This document shows, in pieces, positions 10,958 to 24,302 of a stretch of DNA of 64,000 nucleotides (the stretch's first letter is position 1; each line of letters starts with the position of its first letter). The translations under genes were made by a program, and so were the position numbers. The stretch spans positions 33,868-97,867 of the forward strand of contig JAJEKB010020874.1 of the NCBI GenBank assembly GCA_022393335.1, in the 5' to 3' direction. Origin of the DNA: Macrotrachela quadricornifera. Its lineage: Eukaryota; Rotifera; Eurotatoria; Philodinida; Philodinidae. The notes under the pieces are model-generated. The model was not told the origin of the DNA and did no database searches. It worked only from the letters and a program-made list of their open reading frames with translations.

Positions 10958-13900
10958 ATGATTAGAAAGAAAAAACAACGTTCTGCAATATGGATACTAC
11001 TACTAGGAACTAATAATTCCATGATGACTGTTTTACTGTTTTTTGGGGTTATTCTTACGCTTCTATGGAATGCAACTATTGTTATAAGTCAATTTCATTT
11101 GTATCACTCAGATATCAATGAAATCAATGGAGATCGTGATTGTTTTGATTATTATACTTCTAATGATATCAATGATCTTCAATCGAGAATAACGTATAAG
11201 CCAGTACATGAAATTATTCCATTTTGTCGGCGAGATGAATTATATGATGGATTTACTGCAACAAGCAACACTAAGTTTTCATCATACACATTTGATCAAT
11301 TAAAGAAGCAGAATGTAAGTAGTCACCAACTCTATGATTGGTCAGCTGCTCTGGATCTCATCGAACAATATCAAGCCTTTATTGAAAATGAAAACAAACA
11401 TACTGATACAGCATTACGCTTTTATAATTGCTCTTCATCAGGAAGATTTGGTCAATTTTGTCAATATTCTTTCAATTTGAATGTAGGTGAAGTATCTATT
11501 GGTGCTTCCCCAAATATTTCTTTGTTGAGCTTAGACTTTATAATGATTTTGAGAACGTGTAATTTGAAGTTTGAAATAAGAAGACCAGACTGACGGGAAA
11601 ACATATAGTGGTGTTTCTTGTGAATCTAAGCATTTCTCATAGTTTTGAAAAGGTCGATGGAAGTTCGGGACCGGTTTCAGCTTGAAAACTTGGACAATCA
11701 TCAGCACACGGAAGTAGGAGTACGCTGTTCGGATCCAGTGAATAGATTTTTCCATTTCTGAAGAAAACCCAGCTTAGTCGGCCTCTGAATACGAGCATTT
11801 TGTTCTTGTTGTCAAATTCAACAATTTTTCACAAGAACTGGCGGGCTTCTATCGCAAAACTACTTGAATCGGATGCTAAAATCATTTATCTAGCAAATAT
11901 CTAAGATTGAAACTTCTAATGACTTTTAAGAAGATAAAAATAAATTATTAATCGATCTCATGCGTAGATGTCATCATATCGTTCATTCGACAAAGTTATC
12001 AAAATTCTTTCTCAAAGTCTAATTTACACAACGGGAACATGCTATATTCACTTAAAATGTAACCGTGGTTCTGATATAACATGGTGTCTTGATTGGCGTG
12101 AAATATGTGATGGAAAAATTGATTGTTGGCCGAATCCTATTGATGAATTACATTGTGATCAACTTGAGAAAAATGAATGTGGTTCGAAAGAATTTAGATG
12201 TCGAAACGGTCAATGTATTCCTGAAGATTTTTTACTCGACAATCAAATCACGCCTGATTGTCTTGATACTACAGATGAAAAAATCGGGTCGCTTGATATT
12301 ACGAAGCTGTGCAATGATGGTAACTCATTCACTCGATGTGAAGATATCACTCAGCGACATATTTTAACGGAGTCTATTCCCAGCAGATGCACACGTTCAG
12401 GATCATGTCGATCTTATCAAATTGAACAATTTTATCGTCAGTTGCTTTCACGTACGGCTAATAATCATGTTACTGATCAATGCTGGTCTACCATGATTTG
12501 TATGTTACAGACATCGATCGCATGGTTTTTTGTAAGTTTTCTAACGGGTGATCCATAAATAATCAACCTCTGAGTATCATGGATATAAATTTTTTTCCGA
12601 CTTTTAAACCGGATTTGTTTGTCTAAAGAGGTATTGTTAAACTATTGGTCCAGCATATATCAAACGTTCTTCCGCGGAAAGTAAAAGAAAAAAATGAACC
12701 AAAAAAGTATGTTTTCCAAACACTTTCATATGTTAGAGTGATAGAAACTGCAAGGGAGAAAAATGCCGCTCAGGTCAATTCTCTCTAAGCAGAATTCGTA
12801 AAGGATTGCCAAGCAGCTGAAAAGCTTTCAAGAAGCCCAGAAAAAAAGCTGATAATCGATGGAAACTGTTTTCGAAATTTCGCGAAGGATTCATCAGGGA
12901 TGTTCTCAACAATTTTCTAAGAATTTGTGGCTTTTTTCTTGTCGTTTTGCATTCTCATTAGAAATTTATCAATTAGCAAAGGATTTCTCAAGAGTTTTCT
13001 ATCATCTCGCGTCAGCTACAAAAAGGTTGGAGCAGCCTTTGAGGTATCCATAGATTTTCTTATTTTTGAGCAATTTCGGAAATTTAGCTGAAAGAATTGG
13101 CAGTTCCACTGTTCTTGAAAAAGAACGACGACAAAATTAAAATAGTATCGTTTCAAGTAGAAGTTAAAAACTTTGTTGTTGTGCCATTCATTAAACCATT
13201 TTCGACTTCTGATGATTCGATAGATAATGACTCACCAGGCTTTTCTATCATTGACAACGTTTTTCAATTCTTGGAGCTGCATTCTAGTGTCCTCTTTAAT
13301 AGTGCCCAACAATCTTGTTCTTTGTCTTCCTATTCGTCTTTTGTCTGTAATTTTTCCGAGCATCCGAACCTACTCAAGTGACTCTTCCCTTTTCTGATGA
13401 TGTGACCGAAATATTTGAGCTTCAGTTTGACTGTTGACGATTTAATTGAGCCATCAGATATTATTTGATCAAGGACTAACCGGTTTGTCCCTTCTGCGAT
13501 CCATGATGTATGCAGTAACCTTTTTCAGCACCACATTTGAAAAGCATCGATTTGTTTTGGTTGTTTTCTTGATGATCTAGCTTTCGCATCCGTACATGAT
13601 TGCTAGGAATAGCATAGCTTTGATTATCTCTGATTTGGCCCTCAGCGTAACATTGCATGTAGTGATTGTATTCAAGTTCATTATGGGTTTCCTTCCAAAA
13701 AGAAGTCATCTTCCTATTTCATGAGAGCACTCTCTATCTATGTGGATTTGTGAGCTAAGAAAGATGAAGTCATTGACAGTTTATCCCGTTTCATTATCTA
13801 GGTTCATTTGATTAAGCAGTTCAATTGACATGATCTTGTTCTTCTTAATATTGAGCAGGATGCCAATCATCACACTTTCTACTTTTACTTTCATTATGAA

Positions 13901-16900
13901 ACCTTTCAGGTCGTCTTCATTTTCAGCTGTCAAAGTAGTATCATCAGCATATCGAAGATTGTTAATATTTCTACCAGCAATTTTGAAACCGACTTTTACG
14001 CCATTCAATCCAGCGTTCTTCATGACATCTGTGGCATATAATTGGAAGAGATAAGGCGACAAAATACAGATTTGACATGCAACTTTTCCCGTTTTGAACC
14101 ATTCGGTATCTCCATATTCAGTTCTCACTGTTACTTCCTAGTCAGTATAAAAGTATCTCATAAGGCAAATGAGATGGATTGAAACGTCCATATCTTTCAG
14201 TATGTTCCATAGTTTGCCATAACGACTATTTCAGTGCTTCAGCAGATCGCCATTTAGCCTTCTTATTTTTTTTACAGGCAGGAATATTTGTGGTCACTTT
14301 TTCTGAGATGATATTTCATATCTTTCCAGAGTTTTTCACTTTGACAGCATATTCCAAAGGAATGTTGCTGAGATCATGTCGAATAGGCCTAATAATTCTC
14401 GTCTTCTTCAGGTTGAAACGAAGTGTGGATAGTATAAATTTACGATTTGTATTACAGTCTGCGCTCTGTCTTGTTTCTGTAGAGCAAAAAATGGTTCGAT
14501 GAAAAAGTACGAAACCTTGAGGGTTCTGCACAAAACCATTAACGTTTCGCGAGAATCCCTAATGGTTCCGTAGTGAGGCCTAATGGTTTTGTACAGAATC
14601 CTCAAGGTTTCGTATTTTCTCACGGAACCTTTTTTTGCTCTACAGAACCTAAAAAAAGGTTCTGTAAGAGATAATTCTGCTAGTGAATACTCGACAAAAT
14701 TTTCTAAAATTTCTGTCGAATTTTTAAACCTTTTTTTAGACTTTGAGCACATTTGGAGCTTTTTGTAGATTTACAGAACCTTTTGGAGGGTTCTGCAAAA
14801 TTTCCTTTTTTTAGAGAGCAGGTCTTTCGAAAATTCCACGCTAATAGGACAGAACCTATTGAGACTCCGTATTTGTATGTAGAACTCTTTTGGTTTCATA
14901 TATTTTAATGAATAACTTGTCATGGTTCTGCATTAAGGTATAGATCGCTTTAAAAATTTTTTAAGAATTCGACGGAACCTGCTGGGTTTAGCAGCGTCCT
15001 ATAAAAATCTTTTCATGGTTCAGCATTTCGAGATAGAAACCTCCAAGACTCAACAAGTATTGGACAGGATCCGCTGGGTTCAACACCCTCCTGCAAGATT
15101 TTTCATGATTTAACATCGTTAGACAGAACCGTCTGTGGTTCAATATTGATAGACAGAAGCATTCATAGTTCGACCTTGTTGGGCTAAACCATTTATGATT
15201 TTTTAACTACCGTACAAAACTAATTTTGGTTTTGCAAAGCTCCTTTTTTCTCAGACTAGGGCATTCAGCTCTTTCTGATTAATTAATTGCTCATTATTTG
15301 TGAAATAAAGAAAGCCACCTCCTAACATATATTGTGAATATAAGTGAGAAGTATTTTGTCGTATAGTCGATGGAAACTTGACAATGAAACAAAAATATAA
15401 ATCATAGATGTTGTTCAAATTCTGATGGAAAATGGACAACAAAATTCCCAGGAAAAAAATATTCTATCGTAATTCCATAAGAACTTTGACAATTGTAGAA
15501 ATTCGCCAAAGATGTCCAAACTCTAGTTGAATTTCGACATGTTTCAAAATTCCACTACAGTTCGGTCATTGGCGAAATTCAGATGGAGAAATTCGTTTTG
15601 TCGGAATTCTAAAGCACCTTTTCAAAGGATTATTATTTATGGACCACCTGTTGTTTATCATCTTTTTTCTGGGTTTTCATTTTATTTCAAATCTACATAA
15701 CGTTTATCGTATTTCATTGATTATAATTTTAAACAAAATTGACATAATCTATGTTACTGTTTCCATTTAATCGTTTTTTTCGGCTGTAGAATGATCCAAT
15801 TCATGCCCATTTCTTCAACGGCACGTGCGACAATATATGTTTGGAGAAGAATGGTATTTCTTGTGCTCCAAAAATTGTTCAGTACTGTCCACAGCTATTT
15901 AAATTTCCATTCCAACCTGTTGCTTTCGGTCACATATATTTTGTCTATTCATGGAACCGAACACAAAAATCCATAGCGCCTGATTATGTATGCTATAGTG
16001 AACAATTATGTGGCCGTTTATTTGGAACAATTCGATTATCCGGTATTAACAATGATAGCGAATTATCCTGTTATCGTTTTAGTACTCTTAGTAGTCAAAG
16101 TTATAATATATTCGATGGTCTGCACTCGTTGGTTGAGCGTCGATTTTTGTGGTGTGCCACAAGAATCAAGGAAAAAGAAGATTGTCATGAGAACACACAA
16201 TTTCGATGTGATTACAAATGTATTTCAAAACATCGCCTAGTGGATAGACTACAAGACTGCGCCAACAGCATCGACGAAAAGTTCGAAGGCAGTTGTGCTA
16301 TAAAAAACAACAATCATCGTATTCAATACACAATGAAGCACAGTCAAAATCTACAATGCATTGAACCATCCTTCTCCAACGATGATCTTCGAAAACCGTT
16401 AGTATTGAATGTTATCGATTCAGTGAAAAAAAGAATACCTCATTTCCCAACTTTATGCGACGGCTTTGTGGAATTTGAAGAAACAATGTCAGATGGAAAG
16501 TTAGAAACCGATGAGACAAACTGTGACGAATGGTTTTGTGATAATCAATATACAAGATGTGACGGGATTTGGAACTGTTTGGATGGATCGGATGAAGCAA
16601 ATTGTCAGAATTCAGCTTGTAAATCAGGCGACTATCCTTGTATAATACCTGGCACAGCACAACTTATATGTTTGCCTGTCAGTCGAAACGGAGATGGAAT
16701 AGTAGATTGTTTAGGAGCTTCGGATGAACGACATTTGTGTCGCAAATTGAATAGCCATTATCGTTGCTGGAATCATACTCAAAATATGGTACCATCATTT
16801 TGGTAAGTTAACTACTTTTGAGATGCCTTTCTGATAAACTGATCCGTTTCTTTCAAAAATTAATTTTAGTCAGATACTAAATTGTATTTAAATTTTGTTT

Positions 16901-19900
16901 CTTTATAAAAGTCATTCGATTTATTGCTCAAGTATATCTTATGCTGCTTTAGATTAAATGTAATTACACAAGATACTCTTCAGAAAAAAGATATGGAATG
17001 AACTTTGGATAATGTGCATATCTTACATTTCCATATGTAGAAGTTTAGAAAGATAGTTTTGTAGAACAAGAATATTTTCCTTTCAACAAAAGCTAATAAT
17101 AATTAGCAAAGAGGTGACCATGAATTCAGTTATTTCTGTTGAATTAGGGATGATCATAGTTTTACTCTTAATTAATTTAGATGCCGATACTTTTATCACC
17201 TTATTTTAATATTTGTTTCTTGAAAATATAAATTAAAACTCGACCCACATTAATTATGAATATTCTCATACCAAAACGATCAATCCCGAAATTAAATGAA
17301 TTTGAGCGTAATCAGCTAAGTATTTAAAGCCAACCGATCCTTTATGAGGTTGCAGATATGAAAAATATCAACCTATAATCAGCCCCATTGGGGTGTGAAT
17401 AAGTCTAGTTTCATAAACTATGAGAAAGGAACAGACTTTCAGACTTTAAAGCATTCTTATTGGATTGTGTGAAAGTCCAACAGATTTCATGAAATTTTGA
17501 TACATCTTAAAATTTTCAATTGATTTCAGCATTCTTTATGACATCTATATACGATAAAGAATTTTCACAGATATCGCATAAGTTTAATAAATTCTCTAAA
17601 ACTTCATGAAACTTAGACAACGTTCTAACAGATTCAAGAACCTCAGAAAGGTTGAAGAACTTAAGGAATTTCTAGAACCATTAGGTTCAATAGTTTTTTT
17701 TAAGAATATATCTAAGAAGCAAAGAAGAAATTCTTTTAGCTTCACTGAAACAGATTGATTTTGATAACTTCGGGTGCAATAAGCTTCGGCAACATTATTA
17801 TTATCCTTTTACTAATTAAAGAGTAAAAACAAATTACTAGATCTGATCATGAAAAAAGTTTTACTTTAGGAAAATAAAGATTTTCTGAGCAAGGGTAACT
17901 AGCTTCTTCTAAATTGTTCAAGTTTGAGCTCAACCTAATTATGTCAGAGTTATTTGTTTCTAGTAAAACCTCAAGATTTTTCTATCTCATATTTATTAAT
18001 CTAGATGAATGTGTTGCAATAAATATATTGAATGATGCCTAATTGCTCTGATGAATTATATGTGATATTCATCACCACTTAAACTATTATGCTTTTCACT
18101 ATTCGTAGCTTAATTTTTTCTCAATACTCTAATTACTGTTGAGCAGATAGTCATATATTTATCATTCTTTTTACGACTAAAACAGAATATAAATGTTTAA
18201 TATTTGTTCTGGGCTTCTATTTAATACAGGAATAATACGTTTTTCCCACCAGAAGAGTGTATTTCTATTGGTTCTATCTGTGATGGTCATATCGATTGTC
18301 TCTATGGTGATGATGAACTACCTTCACTGTGCGACAAGATGTACTACCAAGGGTATTGTGAAAGGTTCGCGAATGGAATCTTTCCTGTTAAAACTCTGGA
18401 TGAAAAGAATCTTCTTTGTTTTCTGCAAGAATTTCCCAAACGTAATCCAAAATTATACCAGAATTTGGAACCACAATTATCACTCGCCAATCGCAGTATT
18501 CCTCCTCCACTTTCACAATTTCTAGCTGTGATGGAAAAAAGTCTTCTTCCAGTTCATGCTAACGAACGGATACCACAATTCATTAATGATCATTGTTATG
18601 GAGGAATTCGTATATTTCTATGGCATAATGAGTCCGATACTCCATTGAATAATGAAGCAGAGAAACGATGTCTATGCCCACCACATCTTTATGGTGCACA
18701 ATGTCAGTATCAAAATGAGCGAATTAGTATGACATTACAAATTGGTGCTCTCGATTGGCGTACACCATTTAATTTTATTATTTTTCTTCTTGATAACGAA
18801 GTTGATCAAATAGTTCATTCGTATCATCAAATATCTTATTTATCAATTCGAGATTGCGATCTTAAATTTACCTTTCGTTTGCTCTATCATCGACGACTCA
18901 AATTTATCAATCGAACCTATTCAGTGCGTATTGACGTATTTCAAACATTAGGTCTCAAATATCGTGCAAGTTGGAAATTTGATGTTCTTTATCCATTTTT
19001 ACCTGTCTATAGACTTGCTGTCAAACTAACTGTACCTATGCAAAGAAGTTCTTCATCAGATGAATGTACATTGAAATGTGGGAAACATGGTCATTGTACA
19101 GTCTATAGTAATACAAAGCGTTTTTTTTGTCGATGTGATCCTGGATGGTGGGGTATGCTTTGTACAAAACAATATAATTGTAATTGTTCGCCTGTCTCTC
19201 TTTGCGTGGGCGCAATATTATCAATGAATCGCTCGATTTGTGTATGTCCTTTAGAGAAGTTTGGATCTCGATGTTATTTATCTAATACTTTTTGTCGAGC
19301 TGAAAATGCAAAGAAATGCAAAAATGGAGGAATTTGTGTCCCTCGTGATCCACGAATCTTCATCAATCAAGATACAATATGCTCATGTCCTGAAAAATAT
19401 CTGGGCGATCTATGTCAATATAACAATACAAGACTAGATATTTTATTCGTTTCTCCAACAAGAATTCCGGAATCATTCTTCCTTCATTTTATCTCTATAC
19501 CAGAAAAATGGGGTCCTCATGAACGTGCAACAGCATTTGTTAAGATTCCATTAGATGTTGAATCGATCACTACTTATTGGTCAACACCATTCAACATTGT
19601 TTTTGCTCAATTTGATGGCGATATATATCTTCTACTTATTCAAATAATTTATGAGTCATCGATGCATCACAAAACAGCTATTGAGTCTCGACAAAGATGT
19701 CCATCGATTCGAGAATTATTGAATCATATGAATATGGCTGATCCACTTATACGTCGTATAAAATCTTATCATACACCTTGTCAGCAGCATGCGAATTTGC
19801 AATGTTTTCATGATGAAGATCAGTTCATGTGTTTATGCATGAATGATCGTCGAGCTAATTGTTTCACTTTTGATCATCATATGGAATACAATTGTCAAGG

Positions 19901-21005
19901 CATCAACTATTGTGAGAATGGTGGTTTATGCTTTCAAAACAGTGACACTTGTCCTACAACAAGTATGTGCGCTTGTCCACGATGTTTTTTTGGTTTTCGA
20001 TGTCAATTTTCCAGTCAAGGTTTTGGTCTTTCACTTGATGCCATTCTTGGCTACCAGATTCAATCTCATGTTTCATTTAATGAACAACGAGCAATAGTAA
20101 AAGTTGGTCTCGCTGTTACTATTGGAATTTTGATAATTGGTACTACCAATGGAATACTGTCAATATTTACATTTGTTGCAAAAGAACCTCAAAAAATTGG
20201 TTCTGGTATTTATCTACTTGCCACTTCTATTATATCTCTTGTAACAATGATCATGTTTACATTGAAATATATTCTTTTAATTTCAATTCAAATGAATATA
20301 ATCAACAGTCGAATTAGTCTCATGGCTCAATGTCTCACAGTTGATTTTCTTCTCAAAATACTTTTGCAAACAGGTGATTGGCTATATGCTTGCGTAGCAG
20401 TCGAACGATTTTTTATGGTTGTTCGCGGAGCATATTTCAATAATAAATTGAGTCGTAAAGTAGCTATATGGATCGTTGTAATATTAATTATATTTACGAT
20501 TGGTACATCAATTCACGAACCTGTTTACCGTCAATTGATTGATGATGAAGAAGAAATTCGAACTTGGTGTATTGTTCGATATCCTGCATCAATATCAACT
20601 ATGCTAACCACATATACATCCGTAATGAGTGTATTACATTTTATTAGTCCATTTTCACTCAATATAATTTCAGTTTTTTCAATAATCATTATAATAGCTC
20701 GTCGTCATTCAGAATCTTCTCAGGAACATAGTTACTATATTCACTTACGTCGTCAGTTTCTTCGACATAAATATCAAATAATTAGTTCAATTCTGGTTAT
20801 TATTTTATCGTTACCACGTCTTATTTTTGCATTTGTCGTCGGATGTATGAAATCATCTCGTGATTCTGTATCAATATTTTTATTTGGTTATTTTCTTTCA
20901 TTTATCACACCTTTAATCACATTCATTGTTTTTGTTTTACCATCAAAAACGTATTTGAAACAATTTAAATCAAACATTTGTTCATTTCGAAAGAAGATTT
21001 GTTAA
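10958..21005 (+). CDS. large LDLR-A/EGF/seven-transmembrane hybrid receptor
   Basis: Four exons, 10958-11482, 11968-12531, 15790-16802 and 18230-21005, join in frame to 1625 residues; all junctions are GT/AG with matching phases (0, 0, 2). After an N-terminal hydrophobic anchor come an EGF-like remnant (near 155-170), LDLR class A-type modules (about 200-240, 245-281, 494-533, 608-636, 639-681 and 709-735, with CDG..DC and SDE/DDE motifs), more EGF-like CxCPxxxxGxxC modules (about 850-865, 980-1015, 1055-1100 and 1255-1295), then seven hydrophobic helices from about 1324 to 1610 with ERF in place of the DRY motif. LDLR-A and EGF modules bind extracellular ligands, so a ligand-binding G-protein-coupled receptor at the cell surface is inferred; ligand unknown. 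The ATG at 10958 was chosen; one at 11021 would start directly at the hydrophobic segment. Introns are 485, 3258 and 1427 bp, far longer than in neighbouring genes. Confidence 0.85.
13290..14270 (-). pseudogene. decayed non-LTR (LINE) reverse transcriptase
   Basis: Reading the minus strand, fragments in shifting frames follow the order of a LINE polymerase: a segment like YGKLWNILKDMDVSIHL, a stop, then RTEYGDTEWFKTGK, the ILSPYLFQLYA motif, GRNINNLRYADDTTL with the catalytic YADD, and LNIKKNKIMS. Further on, in other frames, come AMLFLAIMYGCES and KLKYFGHIIRK, typical of the region after the polymerase domain. At least two frameshifts and an in-frame stop make it dead. It lies antisense inside intron 2 of the receptor gene. 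The wording resembles vertebrate-type LINE polymerases, but the clade cannot be assigned by eye. Confidence 0.8.
14475..14647. repeat. 173-bp foldback repeat
   Basis: The left arm beginning TTCTGTAGAGCAAAAAA pairs with the right arm ending TTTTTTGCTCTACAGAA; inner parts (GTACGAAACCTTGAGG, AAAACCATTA) are also complementary with mismatches. The centre is near 14561. Related words (GGTTCTG) recur to about 15200, so the element may be larger. Confidence 0.65.
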
Positions 21006-21369
21006 TTATACGGATAAGAGAAGTAGAAAAATACCTAACTAATTTAAGAATTTATATTTATCTGCTTTTTGTCATTTATTGTTTTTTATTGTCTTGCTTT
21101 GTCTATAATGATGTTATGCTTAAAATGGATCTAAAATAAACCGTATATGTCTCTTATCACATCCAATGATTAAATAAAACAAGAGGAAAATGGATATACA
21201 TCGATACTGTTCCCAGTTTTGCTATTTCTTTCCTTTTCTGTGAGTCTGTTGGACGTACAGCCGACTGTTTTGGTAGTATTCGCAGTTGAATTGAATATTC
21301 ATTAAACTGTGGCAAGTCTATGACACATCAGTTTAGCGAATTAAAATGGCTGGCGTTCTTAACGAGTCA

Positions 21370-21780
21370 GAAGAGTAATGATTCGAAAACATTAGTACTG
21401 ATGAAAGATACCATGAAATAGTTCACAGCACAATATGCACTGAAATATTTGTGATGTTCACCGCAAAGAAACTGATGTAGATATTGAAGAAAGAGAGATA
21501 ATCTTGGAATGGAGCTTATTATCGTAAAACTATTCTTCCACAACATGTAATTCCATTTCTTCGTGGGAGAGGATCCTGTATGAAAGCAAATACAATGCGA
21601 CACCTTTTGGAGGACGAGGGCGTCAAATTCTGGAGCAATTCAGTTTGGCACAGTAACAGTTCTGATATGAATCTTGCAAAGAACATCAGTACCATTATCA
21701 AGGATAAAGTTAAAGAGTTGATGGTATATGAAGATCGTTACCCAGGTCGAACTTTACGACCGTGTACGTGCCGTGGATGA
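21370..21780 (+). pseudogene. Tc1/mariner-type transposase C-terminal remnant
   Basis: An open stretch ending at 21780 reads HVIPFLRGRGSCMKANTMRH, then LLEDEGVKFW, then SNSSDMNLAKNISTIIKDKV. The order matches the end of Tc1-like transposases, where a catalytic Asp segment is followed by W-x-x-x-SPDLNPIENxW and a lysine-rich helix. The SPDLNP motif is degraded to SSDMNL and upstream parts contain stops, so it is inactive. It lies about 370 bp downstream of the hybrid receptor. Confidence 0.6.
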
Positions 21781-23384
21781 CACGTTTGGTATGCCCTGTA
21801 TTACGATCGTTTATTGTCGCGCCTTGTACGATGAAACATAATCGTCGTCTACTATGTAATTCGTGCCATGAAATGACCGTATTTTAGTGCACATAGCCCT
21901 ATATGTCAACGTTTGCTGTCGTATGAGAACGTGAATCACCGTATTTCATTGTATCATAATACATAATCAATCTCTCACAAGAGAAAAAGAAATAAAAGAC
22001 CTTTTTTTCAAAATCACTATTCCGCTGGATATAATAGTCTCTGTTTTTGTAAAAGGGTCTTAAAATACCTTTTTGAGAGTAGTTCAGGCGCTTTAAAGAC
22101 CCTCTTCTCAGGCTTGAGTTGTGCACTGAATGGTTTTCTTTGTTTTCTTGATACAGAATCAAATTATTGTTTACATGAGTGCGGGCTTATTGAATAACAC
22201 TCACAAACGACATAAGGATACAGGTTTACCGAGCATGTTCTTCCTCTTCAAGCAGCATGGGCTCTTTGTGTCGAAGAGGAGAAACACGAGAAAGATTGTT
22301 CTGAACCGTGACCAACGATCCTGTCTTCTATATAAGGTAAATATGAAACTATTCAATAACAAAAGAACTCCTGGTGAGAGTCAATAGAACGTTGAAAGAA
22401 TTATCAATCGTTTCTATCGCTCTTAGAGCTTCGTGACGTAATACAATATACACAAAAGGCAGTAAGTGTCGACTCCTTACTTCATATCAGATTTATATTC
22501 ATTAGAATATCATGGCTATATGCAAAAGACCCTAGATACTTCATAATTAGCTCAAACTTTTACTTTTTACCTGCAAAACTTATTGTTGAAAAAATTTTTC
22601 AAAAAATGTTATCTAAAGGATCTATATTGTGAGTCGTTTTTCGTCTCAAGTATAATGTTTTTTTTCAACTTTTTTAAAATCATTTTGTAGAGCAGAAAAG
22701 AACTATATAAAATATCTTAAATTCAGTCTGGACACTCACAAAATAACTGAAAGATAGTGGACGTAATGAAAAAAATAGACATATTTTTCGTCAAAAAATG
22801 AGCCTTCATCGAAAGTATTTGCAAAATAAAGCTAAATTAGTCCATCAAAAAGTAATATATGAATAGCTAGTTTTGTTTAACTTTTGACGCTCTATTTTTT
22901 GGTATACAACACTAAAGTTTTGTAAATTATTTGTCATCGAACATCTACTTATGAGTGTTTGAGAGTAAAATCAAGCTAACTTTTCACTGATTCGTTCAAA
23001 TGAGCTAGAAGTTTGGATTTAGAGGTTTTCGATAATGCTGAATAAGGTGAGAGATAAAAATCAAAAATCTAAATTTTGATCAGTACTTCGATATCTAACA
23101 TGATCCTCGATGGCCTGGTTGACCCTCTCTTAATTACCATTAAAGTATACGACCACTTATTGGAGAGCGACATCATTTTAAAAAAGAAGATTTTTAATTC
23201 AATTTGTGTTGAAGCATTAATAAAAAGGATGAATTACTGATTACTCTAAAGCAGTTAGACATTTTTAGTGCTGTCTTTAATAAAACTCGGAACAATATTT
23301 ATTACCATATCCATACAAAAAGACTATTTATTTAATGTTTTTCGTATCAATATACTTAATTCATTTTTGTTATCAATATACTTA
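21781..23384. other. intergenic, no gene supported
   Basis: AT-rich. The 85- and 87-codon frames near 21899-22387 lack domain features. A short inverted motif (AAAGGGTCTTAAA near 22052 and TTTAAAGACCCTC near 22090) is present. Confidence 0.45.
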
Positions 23385-24300
23385 GGTCTGACCAAAAGTT
23401 CTGGTAACATTAATTAAAAATATAAAGATTTGGAGATATTTTTAATTTTATTTTATCAAATGTTGAGGATAGTTGCCATTATTCTTTACACCAAGTTCGA
23501 TCCATTCTATCAACTTATTAAAAGTTTTTTTGAAGGCTTCTTCGATAAAAATTTTAGGTACCTTGGATACTGCATGAACGAATCGTATTTGATTTCTTTT
23601 AAAAATTTAGTGGAATTTTGTTCGATCATGTTGGTTGTGTTCTAGCATTAGTAGTAATGGGATATGGGTTTATTTTATATAGGTTAGTCATAAGTCATAT
23701 GATGCTAGCTAGCAAATTGAAGATGTATCGTCAAAGGCTATTGCTCATGAAGACAAAGTTTACCATAACTTCGTTTCGTATATTCTTTAAATCAAAATAG
23801 TCCTGTTTTTACACATCGTGTAGAAAAAGGCAAGACTGTAGGTCACAAGTACTATATTGAAAATTGTCCGAAATCTTTTGTTAATGAAATATGGACCCAA
23901 ACAGATATATCAGCTTTAAATGTACAAAATTCCTTGACGATCATCATTGACTTCATACTCATCCAATATTATTAACTATATGACAGAAGAAAGCGTCAAT
24001 ATAATGTCATATCTAACATATTCCTCAGGCCTGATACTATGTAACTTTTGGTAAACAAGTTCTATCGAATGTAGTGTAATTGATTAAATAAACGAAATAT
24101 GATAAGTCCATGCAGTATCCAAGGTGCCTAAAAATTTTTTCGGAAAAGACTTAAAAAAAACTGAACACAGGTTGTTAGAGAGGATCGAATTTGGTATAAA
24201 CAATCATGGCAACTATCCCGAATATTTCATAAAATAAAATTAAAAATATTTCTGCATCTTTATCTTTTTATTCAATGTTGCCAGAACTTTTGGTCAGATC
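23385..24300 (+). mobile_element. decayed mariner element with about 200-bp terminal inverted repeats
   Basis: Ends GGTCTGACCAAAAGTTCTGG (23385) and the complement of GATCTGACCAAAAGTTCTGG (to 24300) are flanked by TA on both sides (23383-23384, 24301-24302). Similarity between the ends continues inward for about 200 bp. The middle, on the plus strand in broken frames, gives KTVGHKYYIEN, a DD-x-x-x-x-LHTH segment and SSGLILCNFW, matching in order the mariner transposase blocks around the second catalytic Asp and the SPDLAPCDFW motif. Stops and frameshifts are frequent, so it is dead. Confidence 0.75.
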
Positions 24301-24302
24301 TA

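Larger units (their letters stand above)
12545..15650. mobile_element. possible composite insertion filling intron 2 of the receptor gene
   Basis: CGGGTGATCCATAAATAAT at 12545-12563 and the reverse complement of CAGGTGGTCCATAAATAAT at 15632-15650 match at 17 of 19 positions and sit almost at the intron ends (12532 and 15789). Removing the bounded segment would leave an intron of about 150 bp. No clear target duplication is seen. The ends resemble those of the MITE at 53903-54469. Contents include a dead LINE and a foldback repeat. Confidence 0.45.
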
